This document shows positions 21,549-36,908 of a stretch of DNA of 64,000 nt, piece after piece. The first letter of the stretch is position 1, and each line of letters begins with the position of its first letter. The notes under the pieces are model-generated. The model searched no databases and was not told where the DNA came from. It saw nothing but the letters and a program-made list of their open reading frames with translations. Both the position numbers and the translations under genes were made by a program. Source of the DNA: Piper betle (lineage: Eukaryota > Streptophyta > Magnoliopsida > Piperales > Piperaceae); the NCBI GenBank assembly GCA_033002965.1, contig JAURVB010009299.1:55052-119051 (forward strand). The letters run 5' to 3'.

Positions 21549-23293
21549 GAAATGGAAATCCGGGAAAGAAATCCATGCTAGAATGTACAGAGTTGGACAA
21601 GAATTGAATACCCATGTGAAAAATTTTCTCATTTGTTTGTACTCCATAAGTGAGTCCATGACAGGTGCCCAAAAACTGTTTGATGAAATTCCTAGCCCAA
21701 CAGTGGTTTCATGGGCTACAAGCATTTCAGCTTATTGTCAATGTCGAGAGGGAGCGGAAGGGATGAGAATGTTCTTGGAATCCAGAAAGATGGGCATTAA
21801 GAACAACGAATACATCTTCTCTAGTGTTCTGTTTGCATGTGGTAGTCTCACCGATAGAAGAACTGGGTGGCAAGTTCACTGCCTGATTGTCCAATGTGGA
21901 GTACCTTCAGATGGGTATATTGGGACTGGAATCATTCATCTCTATGCGGTAAGTGGTAGGTTTGGATTGGGCAGACAAAGTCTTCTTTGGGATAGGAGTA
22001 CCAACTTTGACATCTTGGGTGCAATCATTGGAGGCTAAGCTCAAGCAGGCCATGGGCGGGTTGTACTAAGTCTCTTCTATAAGCTACATTTCACTGGATT
22101 GCGGCTACATGAGCATGCATTGGCATCTATCCTGCCCTCTTGCACAATCAATGAGGGAAAGCAGGCTCATTCCCTGATCTATAAATTTGGTTTTAAACTA
22201 GGTGCTTGCATTGGTAACACTGTTGTGGATAAGTGTGCCAATTGTGGATTAATGGACTTTGCAGAAATAGTTTTCTCAGAATTAGATGATCGGGATGTAG
22301 TCACCTGGAATGCCCTCATTGCTGATCATATCCAGTGGGGTTACCATATGAAAGCGGTAGATCTTCTACATAAAATGTTACTTGAAGGACGGTGCCCAAG
22401 TATTTTTACTTATTCAAACATTTTGAGCCTTTGCAGTGAACTCCCCGCAGTAGACTGGGGTAAGCAGACTCATGCCTTTGTATTAAAATATGGGTATGAT
22501 TCTGAAGTGGTTGTTGCAGCCGCAATGGTGGACATGTATGCAAAGAGTGGAAAGTTGATAGAAGCTCGACGAGTTTTTGATCAACCACCATCAAAGAACT
22601 TAGTTTTCTGGAACAGTATGCTTGCAGGATATGCTTTACATGGATTTGAACATGACGCTTTCCTGTTACTCAATCAGATGAAGAGAGCTGGATTTAATCC
22701 TGATGAAGTCACATTTCTAGCAGTGCTGTCAGCGTGTCGACATGTGGGTCTGGTACGGGAAGCTTTCTTTCACTTCAACTCCATGGTGATAGAGTACGGT
22801 GTAACTCCCGGGATTGATCATTACTCGTGCATGAAGTAAGGAAAGCTTATGAGCTCATTAATCACATGCCCATGGAGCCAGACAAGGTCATCTGGCGATC
22901 ACTTTTAGCTGGTTGCAAAGGTAAAACAAACTTAGATATTGGAATACATGCTGCACAACATATTTTAAAGATAGATCCGGACCGACAATGTGCTTATGTG
23001 ATGCTGTGGAATTTATATGCTGATGCCAATATGTGGGATATGACGCAAGAGATTTCCAGCATTATGAAAGGGAGGGGACTGATGGAAGACCCTGGGTGCA
23101 GTTGGATTGAAGTTAATTAGAATTTTCATTCTTTGATTGCAACTGATACAACTCATAGTTATCATGGGATTATTTATGAAACTGCAACCAAACTCAGTAG
23201 CTTTATGGCAGATGTTGGTTATATTCCCTCTGCTGCAGCTTCACGTCAGGCTGAATCTCGTATTCTTGTGGATGCACGCACGTTTGGGCACTG
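21549..23293 (+). pseudogene. PLS-type PPR protein gene, broken
   Basis: The first readable codons (GKEIHARMYRVGQELNTHV) are already inside a PPR array, so the 5' end is missing where the retroelement and 1255-type repeat begin. Tandem repeats follow: GAQKLFDEIPSPTVVSWA, FAEIVFSELDDRDVVTWNAL, EARRVFDQPPSKNLVFWNSM and an E-domain-like PMEPDKVIWRSLLAGCK ending PGCSWIEV. Lesions: TAA at 22036-22038 (GG*AQAGHGR), an internal deletion with frameshift near 22832 that removes the usual MVDLLGRAG stretch, and TAG at 23118-23120; readable sequence (NFHSLIATD) continues to TGA 23291-23293. Functional relatives bind organellar RNA in sequence-specific editing or processing; this copy cannot. It is colinear and intron-free, typical of the family. 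Confidence 0.85.
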
Positions 23294-26200
23294 AACTTGA
23301 ATGTGATGGAGTTTTTTGCTGCCTTCTTTTCATGAGCCAACCAGTCGAAGAAACACGTGGCAAAACTTAACAGGTAAGGGCCTAGTTAAATATATATATA
23401 TGCTTAAAAACTGGTGGCTTCCTTGCCCTTGTGAAGTGACAAGTGACGTATTAAGATGCTCCTATCTGGTAAATTCACAGTTTGGTGCCAAATATGAAAT
23501 CATCACATGTGCGTAACACATGCTAGAGCTAGCTTGCCTCTATGCAGGATAATGTAAATTATATTGCTGAATTATGACTTCAAATTTAGACTTCAGCGCT
23601 GAGCATGAAATTTATGAAAGACAGGCAATCCCATTCTTGCACTCTTACTTCCTATGCATAAATAATCTGCAACACTCCAATCTGTTACCCTGCTTTTGTA
23701 GACGATACCGTTGACAGCTGATGCCCAATTTAGTTAACTTAATTGAACTGTCAGCATTCATACCTCCAGCTTCACTCTTGTTGCAATGAGATGTAGTGAT
23801 TGTCATAATAAGTACTACATTTGTAGTTTTGTTTCTGTTTAAGTTACAGGCCCTAGCTTATTAAATGTTATGCCCATTATGAAAGCCTACTCTTTTTCAA
23901 CTCCTTTCTAATTACTTAGGGTTCCATTTTCCGTTTTAGGGTTTTCTTCCCTCACCTATTGAAGGTGACCAACTTTCTGAAGAGACGAGGTAGCCATCCT
24001 TAGTTATTTACTGTACTTGTCTTTTTTCATTAGATTTGGCTGTTAAGTTTGACTGTTAATTTGGTTGATGATCTTTCTCTGTGTTTTTCTCCTTTTTTTT
24101 AAGCTGGGAGTTTGGAGGGTTGATGAGAAAAGCTGCGGAGTAAGTAGAGTCGGAGAAGAGAGAGTCGGCCTTGAAGTTGACGCCAGTGCGTTTTCACCCA
24201 AATCAACACCAAATAAGATCCAGCACTAAGTGAGTGTTGGAGTCAACATCAACATGAATTTGAAAATTATACTCTTCGAAGAACACATGCTTAAGGTCTA
24301 AAACAGAAGTATTTATAGATTCAAGTGGTGTACTAAATATGTAAACAACCCAACAAAGGGTTCTTAATGCTAAGAAGTAAGGAAGGAAGACCATATGGAT
24401 AATATTAGGCTTAAAAACGCAGAAGTGAACTTATGTAATTTAACTTCTTATATGTTGTCCTTCAATGCAGCTAGTGGGAGTTGGGACTTTCTTTTGATAA
24501 TCTATTTGATAATCTTTCTCGCTCTAAAATATTTGCACACTTTTGGCTGTTTGGATGATTAAACAAATTGGTAGTACGTTAGTAGGCTAGTAGCTGAAAC
24601 GGATTGGGAGATTCGTTCTTGTTGAAAGAGATCCTTATTGCTTAGACAGGACTCTTCCTAACCTCTTCCAATGTTGTTTCTTGTTTTTATTGCTTCATCT
24701 TTGGATTGTTTTTTAGAGAATTATGATTGTCTAGTGGTTGTTGCTGCTTTGTTTCAGTTGGTGATTGAGGGATTACTTCATCAGCACTTAACCCCTTCCT
24801 TGGCTGTTAAATTAAATGGGTGACAATAAGCTTTTGTATTTTCTCATTGGGTTGTTAGTTTGCTGAACTTTCAGCTTTATGGATCTTGAAGGGTAATTAG
24901 AGTTGAATGATAAATATTTTTGGCCTTTATAAATATGTTCGTGATTAACAGAATTGCATAGTGAGGGTTAAAATTTTGCGATAGATTCATTTATTATAGA
25001 AATCAGAATCTGAACAAGTGGAGTTGATGGCGAGGAATTGTTAATGGTAGGATCGACTCTTTCTAGATGTTGAAAATGATTTTATTTTTATAATCAGCAT
25101 AAATGATGTCTCTCTTTTTTATAGCCTGTTTCTTAGTCTTATTTCTTGTAATGGTAAATGACTAATATATATTTTCTTCTTCTTAGTTGTTTTCCCAACA
25201 TGTAAGATCCATAATATAAGAAACTTGATGTTCTAGTCTTTTCAAAACTGCTTCTATTAGTTCTGACCTTTTACACTACTGATATCATAGTAAAAGATCA
25301 TAAGGTAGAAAACACTATCTTAGATTGGCAGAATAGATTTATTTTTATCTCAATAAAATGGTAGTTTTAAAAGTTTACTAAAAAATGGTATCATTTTTTA
25401 AAATTATTATTTTTATAAAATTAAATCTACTTTTTGTTCTATAGGAATTAAGGGTCACAAAAACTATGTCATAGGTCTATTAAGCTATTTTTACACAAAT
25501 GACACCAATTTTCTCCACTTCAACATTTTTTTCCCCTTGCATTTTCTTCTTCTACTTTATAGCCTTAACATTGTTTTTAGCTTCTTATAAGAGAACTGCT
25601 CTGATGGTTTAGTTTACCATTCTATTCTATTAGTGATACATACAAGGACTACTTAGTAATGTAAGAATTGTAGGATCGTGATCTTTGGACATTGCTGGTT
25701 AAACAATTTAATGAACTCACAGCGCATGCAAAATTTCATTCGGATGTATTTTTGTATGACTTGCATTGGTTTATTGCAGGAACCTTCCATATAAAGTCCC
25801 CAAGAATGGTTGAATGATGCAGTGGTTGTGAGCAATGCCTTTTTACCATTTATTGATTGTATCACATATATTCATGCATGAGCAAGAATACAAGGACATT
25901 CTGGAGGAACAATGGAATTGTGGGTAAAATTTGTGCTCTCGTTTCTTTTGATGTCTGTGGAGATGGTCAACATGTGTTTTATTTGTTTTATTCTTTGTGA
26001 ATGCAGGCTTTATACGGAATAAGTTTCTGAGGCGTATTTTTATAGCTGACGCTCAATGATGACAATCACCGACTTATGGCAATCAGAAATAGCTTATGAA
26101 TTTCAGGCAGTGTTATACAGGAGCACAAACATCAGTTTACTGGGTTAAAAATAAAGATCAATTTACTGCATTCTCTTTGTTTACAGGCTCGTACTTGGGG

Positions 26201-27497
26201 CCAGGCAAACCAGGCTTGGTCCTCACTTGGAAAGGGGTGTATGGCATGAGGGTGGCCTGGGCCGAGCAGCCTTCAGTAAGGCAACTGAAGCTTATGTCCC
26301 GAGCTTGGATTACATGCCCCAAGTAAAAGGGAAGGGAAGCTGAGCTCATTAGCTCAATGGTAAACGGCAACAGTAGCTGCTCAGTAAGATTGCCATGGGA
26401 CAAAATGCTGCTCGGTAGCCTGGGCAGATCAACTGCGATCATGATCTAGCCGAGGCATCTGTGCTCTGGCCAGATCTGGCTGGCACTGGGCCTCCCGGCC
26501 AGCGGGGTAGGGCCGCCCTGACACGTCGCCGGCGACTTTTCCAACTGTGAAAGGGAGGGGTAAATTTGCCCAAAATTATTTTAGGATCCCCAATCTGTAA
26601 TTGTGCTGCATTTTGTCTCCATTATGTCAAAAGATCAACTTCAGGTCCCAATATGTAAAAAGCTCTTCGGATATAGACATTAATAGGGGAGTTTATTGTG
26701 TTGCTCAAGCCTTAGATTAGGAAGGATTTGCAACATATTTTGTTAGAAAATTCTGAAAGGCCCTTTTAAGAGTAAACAATAAGTTGCCTTTATTTTCAAG
26801 TGTTTCAGTCAATGTAAGCTGAACGGTGATGGAAGAAACTAGTTCAATTGTTATTTAAATGAATCATTCCTACAGTAACTAACCCCTAACCCCTTATAAT
26901 TTGATACATAATTCTAATTTCCATTCTCTTTCGTATTAACAACCATGATTATTGAGCTCCGGGATAAGGGCAATTTCTCAAGTAGTGGAAGCCAACCCTC
27001 CTGCATATATATAACCTTTTGGAGCCTTCCAAGATTATGTTTCTGCATGCATACATATTTAATGCTTTTTAACATTAAGATCAATAGCCTATTACTTGTA
27101 TAAACTAAGGGGCAAGCTCCAATGCTCTTCATATAGCAGTTGATGATTATAATTAGGTGAAGCTTGAAGCTTTGACACCATCCTTCTCAAAAACAGAATT
27201 TATAAGTATATTGGAAGATTGCCAATTGAAAATAGTAATTAATTCATAGTCAGATTTTACACGCGTACAAATGAATTATTATGGTAAGAAAGCTAGTTTA
27301 TTTTTACACCTCGAACATGTATAATGCAGAAGAAATGCACGGCGATGGGAGTTCAATATGCTGCAAAAAAGATAATAATAAGTAAACAGGAGAAACCAAC
27401 CTGATCCTCCCTCACAAATCGCGCATTTGTTTAAGAGATGCTTTTTCCATGGACGGCGTGGACACCATTCTCGGGTATTCTTCTTGCATTGTGCAAA
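23294..27497. other. Intergenic region between PPR pseudogene and BTB gene
   Basis: No gene is recognised over 4.2 kb. A moderately GC-rich stretch (26190-26540) contains an open frame of 76 codons (26096-26326) without recognisable domain. Sequence immediately left of 27498 is the 3' flank of the minus-strand BTB gene. Confidence 0.4.
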
Positions 27498-28870
27498 TCA
27501 TGAAACAGAAATAAAACCGGAAGCATTGGAGCTCTCCCAAACTTCAATCCCCTCCACCCCTTCCCGGCTGACAAACAACCTCTCCCCACCACCCTCCATC
27601 TTCCTTATCACTCCCTTCCTCGCCAACTCTTCCTTGTCCACAAAATTCCTCTTGTACGTGTTCTTACACACTCTCCAAGCCGTCGCCATTAACTCTAGAC
27701 CACACCTCCAAGCCGCCATCCCTCCCCACAAACGCCTGCCCTTTGTAGCAGTGAAGCAGGCTACTCCCGCTCCCCCCAATGTTCCTCAAATTCGGATTTT
27801 CCTCTTCCAAATACACCCACGGATCGTCTCCCAATTTACGAAGCTCTGCCACTCCAACGTCGCCCGACTTGGAGCACACCTTGAACATCCGGCCCGTGTC
27901 CGGATCCACGTCCACGTCTGCGAACGAGTCTCCGAACCGGCTGCTCCGGCCCGAGCCGGGCTCGTTGGTCTCCCAAACGATCGACCCGGCCCGGAGGTCC
28001 CAGAGCCGGACGTAGCCGGAGCAGCCGAACGCGCCGGCGTGGACGGCGCAGCCGAAGAGCAGGCCGTTCTCCGGAGGTAGGCGAGCTTCTCCGGCACCGA
28101 CGACTTGACGGCCGTGCCCGGTTGGCGGCCGATCTCCGACGTGGCCTTCAGCGTGGCCTTGTCGATGACGAGCACGCAGTTCTCGCGGTGGGGGCATTCG
28201 AAGGCCGCGTACACGGCGTCGTCCGAGTCGGACACGGCGGTGACGCGGGCCTTGTAGACGCGTGGGTCGGAGGGGTCGGACCAGTGGACGGAGCCAACGT
28301 GGCGGGAGCCGGCGACGTGGTAGAAGTGGACGCCCGCGGCGGCGTCAGAGCCGACGGCGGCGATGTCGGGGCAGACGCGACGGAGGGAGGTGACGGCGTC
28401 GAGGTGGGTGCGGAGGGTGGCAGCGTGGGCGAGGGACCAATCGTAGACGGAGATCTGGCCGCCGTGGGCGAGCCAGAGGGAGCCGTCAGAGCCGGGGAGA
28501 AGGGAGGTGGGGAGGGCGTCGGCGGCGGGGCGGACGGTGGCGACGACGGAGGCGTCGATGCCGGAGAGGGGTGGGGGCGACATGGCGGCGCGGAGGTGGG
28601 AGTCGAGGCCGTAGTAGAGGGCCTCGTCGGCGAGCTCCTGGGTGGTGAAGCGGCGGGAGGAGGAGGGAGTCGTGAGGATCGGAGGAGGGAGAGGAGGACG
28701 GAGAATACATCGGGGTCTCGGTCGATGAAGACGGGCTCGGGGCGGTTGGAGAGGGCGGCCAGGAGGGAGTCCGGCCCCGCCGATTGGAGGGTGGAGACGG
28801 TGGTCTCGAAGAGCTTGCCGCCGACGTTGAGCCGGATTCGGCCACCGCCGGTGACGCTGGTGCTATCCAT
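27498..28870 (-). CDS. BTB/POZ domain protein with WD40/YVTN-like C-terminus
   Basis: This single-exon gene starts at ATG 28870 with a short lead ([10 protein letters not shown]) and a T1-type BTB/POZ domain: [37 protein letters not shown], then [20 protein letters not shown]. The remaining 330 or so residues are the beta-propeller-like part of plant KCTD-like proteins ([60 protein letters not shown] end). Such proteins are thought to be substrate adaptors of cullin-3 ubiquitin ligases. Three frame changes interrupt it, at a C run (28665-28667), CC (28073-28074) and an AC repeat (27666-27671); each would be corrected by one extra repeat unit, so I read it as a working gene with sequence errors. 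Strongly GC-rich at its 5' end. Confidence 0.8.
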
Positions 28871-29793
28871 GGATCAGTCGGCTTTCGTTGACTAACTACC
28901 TGCTTGCTTTCGGGACGCCGATCCATCGGCTTTGACACATATATCTCTCCTTTTTAACTCCTATTCAAAACTCTACTCTGACCAAATTGCTGTTCAATCT
29001 TCTAATTTTATAACCTTTTTTTAACTTTCTGACGATTTTTACACATTATTTTGTATATGGACATAGATCTAATTTGTGTTTCTATTTTTTAAAGTCAACC
29101 AAAAAAGGTTTATAAGTATAGTACATTTTCCAAGTGTTGTGAGGATAAATTATACATTTTTTATTTAATAATTATTATTCAGCCACATTCTTTAGAAGGT
29201 CTTATTTTTGGTTGTTTGCTGCACTTACATATTGTAATGAAGTTTTCCACGAGTTATCAGCTACAAGAGCCTTTTATCATGTCTGCATGAATCTTTCTAT
29301 TTTGATTGTTTTGTTTGGCTTTCTTTCATGTTGATAACATTAGCCATCATTTAAGATGATTTATGTATGACTATTATTGACGCTAAGGAGCATATAGTTT
29401 ATTCCTTGGAACGTATACTTTTTATTTATTTATTTATTTATTCTAAAATACTAGCTTGGCTGTTTTTATAGCATTTCATGAGACAGTGAGAGGTATAAAT
29501 TAAAGAACAATTGGTAGCTATAAACTATTTTTATTAGGGAGAAAAAATTACAACTTTCCACCAAAATGCTGCCATGCAACTTATACGTCTAGCTTACAAC
29601 AGATAATGAGATGTGTCTGCAAGTATCAAGAGCGAATAGTACATTTCATTCACAATTCGTTCTGTTCCAAACACATTTTGAAAAAAAAATTTCTATTTAC
29701 TTGTCTAAATTTTGCAAACATGTACGTAGTAGAAGATATGAAGCGTGGCCAAAAACTTGAGTTTTATTTTGTAAACTGGTACATCACTTTGTC
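28871..29793. other. Intergenic region
   Basis: Promoter side of the minus-strand BTB gene (28871-29100) and 3' flank of the X8 gene. AT-rich, with a (TTTA)n stretch near 29421-29443. No gene seen. Confidence 0.4.
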
Positions 29794-31375
29794 CTAGAAG
29801 ACGATGAAATGGCAACCATCAAAACCTGTTCACACATGAATTACAAAGATTATCATAGGATGAAAAAATGTGGGCAAATGCTCAATTTTAATATAATCGA
29901 TGATACATTTTCAGCTAAATTATCTTTGCTAATAGCAGGTGCTTACTAACAAGATTAGAAGTGGTTAAACAGGCAAGCTAGTCAATTAATTTCAAACCTA
30001 GTGTCATATGTCAATGAGGATTGAAACATTGAACTCACTGGGGTCTTGAGTGATTAGCATCGCGGTCCCTCCGAAATCGCACGTCCCGCCAGCGGCTTTG
30101 GTCCGTTGCCAGTAGCTATTGAAGGCATACGAGGCGTGGGACAGCATTGTATCCGGCTGGTAGCATGACCCCTCCGGCTGGATTGAATCGCAGTCGGCAC
30201 CAGAGCCGCAAGCATAGTTCATGGCCTCTTGGATGATTGGATCCGGTACTGTGGGCTTTGCCACACACCACATGTTCAGGCCCTTGCCGGGATTGTATGG
30301 AGGAGGTGGTACAGCGGGCGGCGGGTAGATCACGGGGGGCTGGAACACCGGAGGGCCGGGAAGTAACCCGGTGGACCAGGGAAATATACGGGTGGGCCTG
30401 GAACATACTCTGGTGGTCCGGGAACATATCCTGGTGGACTAGGCACATACTCCGGTGGTCCGGGAACATATCCCGGTGGACTAGGCACATATTCCGGCGG
30501 CCCAGGAACGTATTCTGGGGTCCAGGCACCGACTCTGGCGGTCCGGGCAAATATAGGGTGGGCCTGGAACATACTCTGGCGGGCTGGGAACATATTCTGG
30601 TGGATTAGGCACGTACTCCGGTGGACCGGGAACATATACCGGTGGAGTAGGCACATACTCTGGTGGTCCGGGAACGTATTCTGGTGGTCCAGGAACGTAT
30701 TCCGGTGGTCCAGGCACTGGTCCGGGAACATACTGCGGGGGACTAGGCACATACTCGGGGGGACCCGGCAAAAATGCTGGTGGGGTTGGGAGAATAATTG
30801 GGGGCCCAGGAAGAAATTCTGGTGGGCTCGGGAGAATAATTGGGGGCCCAGGAAGAAAAGCTGGTGGACTTGGCACATAGTCTGGTGGATTTGGAAGGAC
30901 TGGTGACTCTGGTGGGCTTGGGCCGTAACCTGGTGGGCCTGGGACAAATCCTGGTGGGCTTTCAGGTGGAGGTTCATATGGGGCAGAAGAAGGGGATTGG
31001 AGGCAAATGGGGGATAAACACAGACAGTAGGGGCATCCACTGGCAGATAAGTTGGGGCACCTGTGCCATAAGTGTCCTCATAAGGGAAAATTGGAATGGG
31101 GCCTCTGCTAGTTGTGCGCCCACAAGCGGGTCCGCAGTGGGCCCCACCAATTTTCTCACTGATTTCAACTTCCTGGCAGCAGCTCTGGCCTTTGGCGAAG
31201 TTCTTGCCTCTATATGTGCAAAATACAATTCCATGAATTTTACTCGCAAGTAATTTGAATTGAAATTGGTGAAGCTAAAAAATATGAGTCAGAGGAAGGA
31301 AATGATCATACCAAGATGAATGAAGAAGTTGGAGCCAATGCAAAGCCACAGCAATATTAGGGAAATCCTATTCAT
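29794..31375 (-). CDS. Secreted proline-rich protein with C-terminal X8 (CBM43) domain
   Basis: Three exons on the minus strand: 31375-31312 (signal peptide MNRISLILLWLCIGSNFFIH), 31207-30039 and 29825-29794. Split codons join correctly (G|GC Gly; A|GT Ser). After a cysteine-rich N-terminal segment (QSCCQEVEISEKIGGAHCGP) comes a long tandem array of PGPPEYVP/PSPPxYVP units, extensin-like. The C-terminal X8 domain has WCVAKPTVPDPIIQEAMNYA, CGSGADCDSI, GSCYQP, TCDFGGTAML and SFDGCHFIVF, giving all six conserved cysteines. X8 domains bind beta-1,3-glucan (callose), so a cell-wall or plasmodesmal role is likely. Four frame changes fall in short homopolymers (30992-30995, 30549-30551, 30517-30520, 30356-30357); each is explained by one missing base. 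No GPI signal follows the domain. Confidence 0.85.
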
Positions 31376-32082
31376 CTTGATTGAAGCTTCTTCTCTGACC
31401 CCCTAACTCTATCACCTTATAATCTTCAATATATCACAAATCATGGGTACCTAATTGGTTCTTCACTTCTGTTTTCTTCTCTTTTATGGATATGAAACAA
31501 GTGCGTGAATGAGATGAACACCAACAAGAAGCTAACCTTGTCATGAGGTCAATATATATGTGTTTGCTGGCTAATGAAGTCGGACTAAAGGTGAAAAGAG
31601 CAAGGGGACTGTATTCATCCATAAAGATGGATTCTTTGTCTATCCATGTTTCCTACAGTGCTATTGATTTCCATATATAAGAAAACTTATATTAGAGATC
31701 AGAGGAGAGAACACAAGTGGTTGCGAGTCTATTCACCATTATTGGTGCCTAAAGGTAAAAGGGTATTGTTTAATAAATTGTATTTGTAGCATATGTGCTT
31801 TCTTGGCATTGGAGGAAAACAAGAAAAGATGTAGGGGGTGTGGGCGGTACTAAACTTTTTATTTTGCTTGCTTTCTACTCAAACCATGAAGGCTTGGTTT
31901 AGTCACTACAATCTTTCTTTTTGATGGCCTAATTGTGGAGGGTATGTGCTGCTTGCTTGCTTCTTTTCGGCTTTCATTGAACTATACTTGCTTCTCAAAA
32001 GCCGAGTTCTGTTTCACTTTTTTTCCATTTCTTTTAAAAAAAACAGAGATAAGTTCAGAGCCCATCAAAACACTGTACTCAC
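31376..32082. other. Intergenic region upstream of X8 gene
   Basis: Holds the X8 gene promoter and the 3' flank of the cytidylyltransferase pseudogene. A last cytidylyltransferase exon after 32083 was looked for and not found. No other gene. Confidence 0.4.
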
Positions 32083-36111
<4,029 letters not shown>

Positions 36112-36695
36112 CTCTCGGGATCCCCGCCCCCTCTTGTCGGCTTTTGTTAGCGAGATTCTTACTTACTTATTTGTGTCCTCTTTTTTTATTTTTTATCACT
36201 GCTTATTTGTTTTATTGTTAGTTTTTTTTTACAACCTTGTTTTATTGTTAATTAGTTAATAACCTCATTTTGTTCTTATCAACTGCTTCTCTTTTTTTAA
36301 CGAACCTTGTTTTATTGTTGTTAGTTAATAACCTCATTTTCACTTTGGGGCATGTGGTAAAACAATTTTTCTAAAAAATTGAGGCGTACTGTTGTAAATG
36401 GTTTATCAATCAAAATGGCCTTTAAGAAAAGCATTTTACTTATGAATTATCATTGTTTTATTTTCCAAAACTTTTCACTCATCTTGGTCGATTGAAAATT
36501 CTAATTGCAAATTCATATTTGTAAAACGGAAATTAAGAAGTATTAATTAAATCTCTAAGCGATGCGCCTTATAAATAAAGTTATGAGTTTTTGAGCTGCT
36601 TAGTTAACCATCCCTTCCTAAGATTCACACGAAATACAATTACTAAGATTCAAAATTATAGATAATACTAATATTTCTTCTAGCTAACCACAACT
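36112..36695. other. AT-rich spacer between pseudogene and tRNA
   Basis: Promoter side of the former cytidylyltransferase gene. It contains a repeated CCTTGTTTTATTGTTA/AGTTAATAACCTCATTTT motif (about 36233-36270 and 36305-36340). No gene. Confidence 0.4.
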
Positions 36696-36783
36696 GGGGT
36701 GGTGGCGCAGTTGGCTAGCGCGTAGGTCTCATAGCTTAAGTCGAGTTATCCTGAGGTCGAGAGTTCGAGCCTCTCTCACCCCA
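36696..36783 (+). tRNA. tRNA-Met (CAT), elongator type, with intron
   Basis: The acceptor stem pairs GGGGTGG with TCACCCC and leaves discriminator A (36783). The D-arm (GCGCAGTTGGCTAGCGC) and T-arm (GAGAGTTCGAGCCTCTC) are canonical, and the internal pol III boxes are intact. Anticodon CAT is at 36730-36732. A 14-nt intron (36734-36747) follows the base next to the anticodon, the standard position. In plants only tRNA-Met(elongator) and tRNA-Tyr commonly have introns, which fits. The initiator tRNA has different ends. Confidence 0.93.
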
Positions 36784-36908
36784 TTAATTTTTTGTTTTCC
36801 ACTCGCATGCAATCACGAGGATCCAAACCAACCTGTACCCCATTAATATTTTGTTTTCCAATCTATCATTTCCACTCATATGCATGCAATCACGAGGATC
36901 CAAACAAA
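36781..36908 (+). repeat. Two-unit tandem duplication at the tRNA 3' end
   Basis: Units 36781-36838 and 36839-36908 both begin CCATTAAT and contain TTTTGTTTTCC, TGCAATCACGAGGATCCAAA and CCTGTACC. The first begins within the last three bases of the tRNA gene; the second has a short extra insertion (AATCTATCATTTCCACTCATA). Confidence 0.7.

Noticed and set aside
26340..26420. tRNA-like A box (TAGCTCAATGG) suggesting a SINE
   Set aside because: No matching B box (GGTTCGAxTCC) in the expected range, no poly-A tail or target duplication.
28122..28895. Long plus-strand ORF of 257 codons
   Set aside because: It is the antisense of the GC-rich BTB gene and is Gly/Val/Glu-rich, typical of a shadow frame.
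30237..30608. Plus-strand ORF rich in Trp/Gly
   Set aside because: Antisense of the proline-rich repeats of the X8 gene.
36696..36783. tRNA-Met gene as primer source for the retrotransposons
   Set aside because: The PBS TGGTATCAGAGC matches initiator tRNA-Met, not the CTCACCCCA end of this elongator gene.
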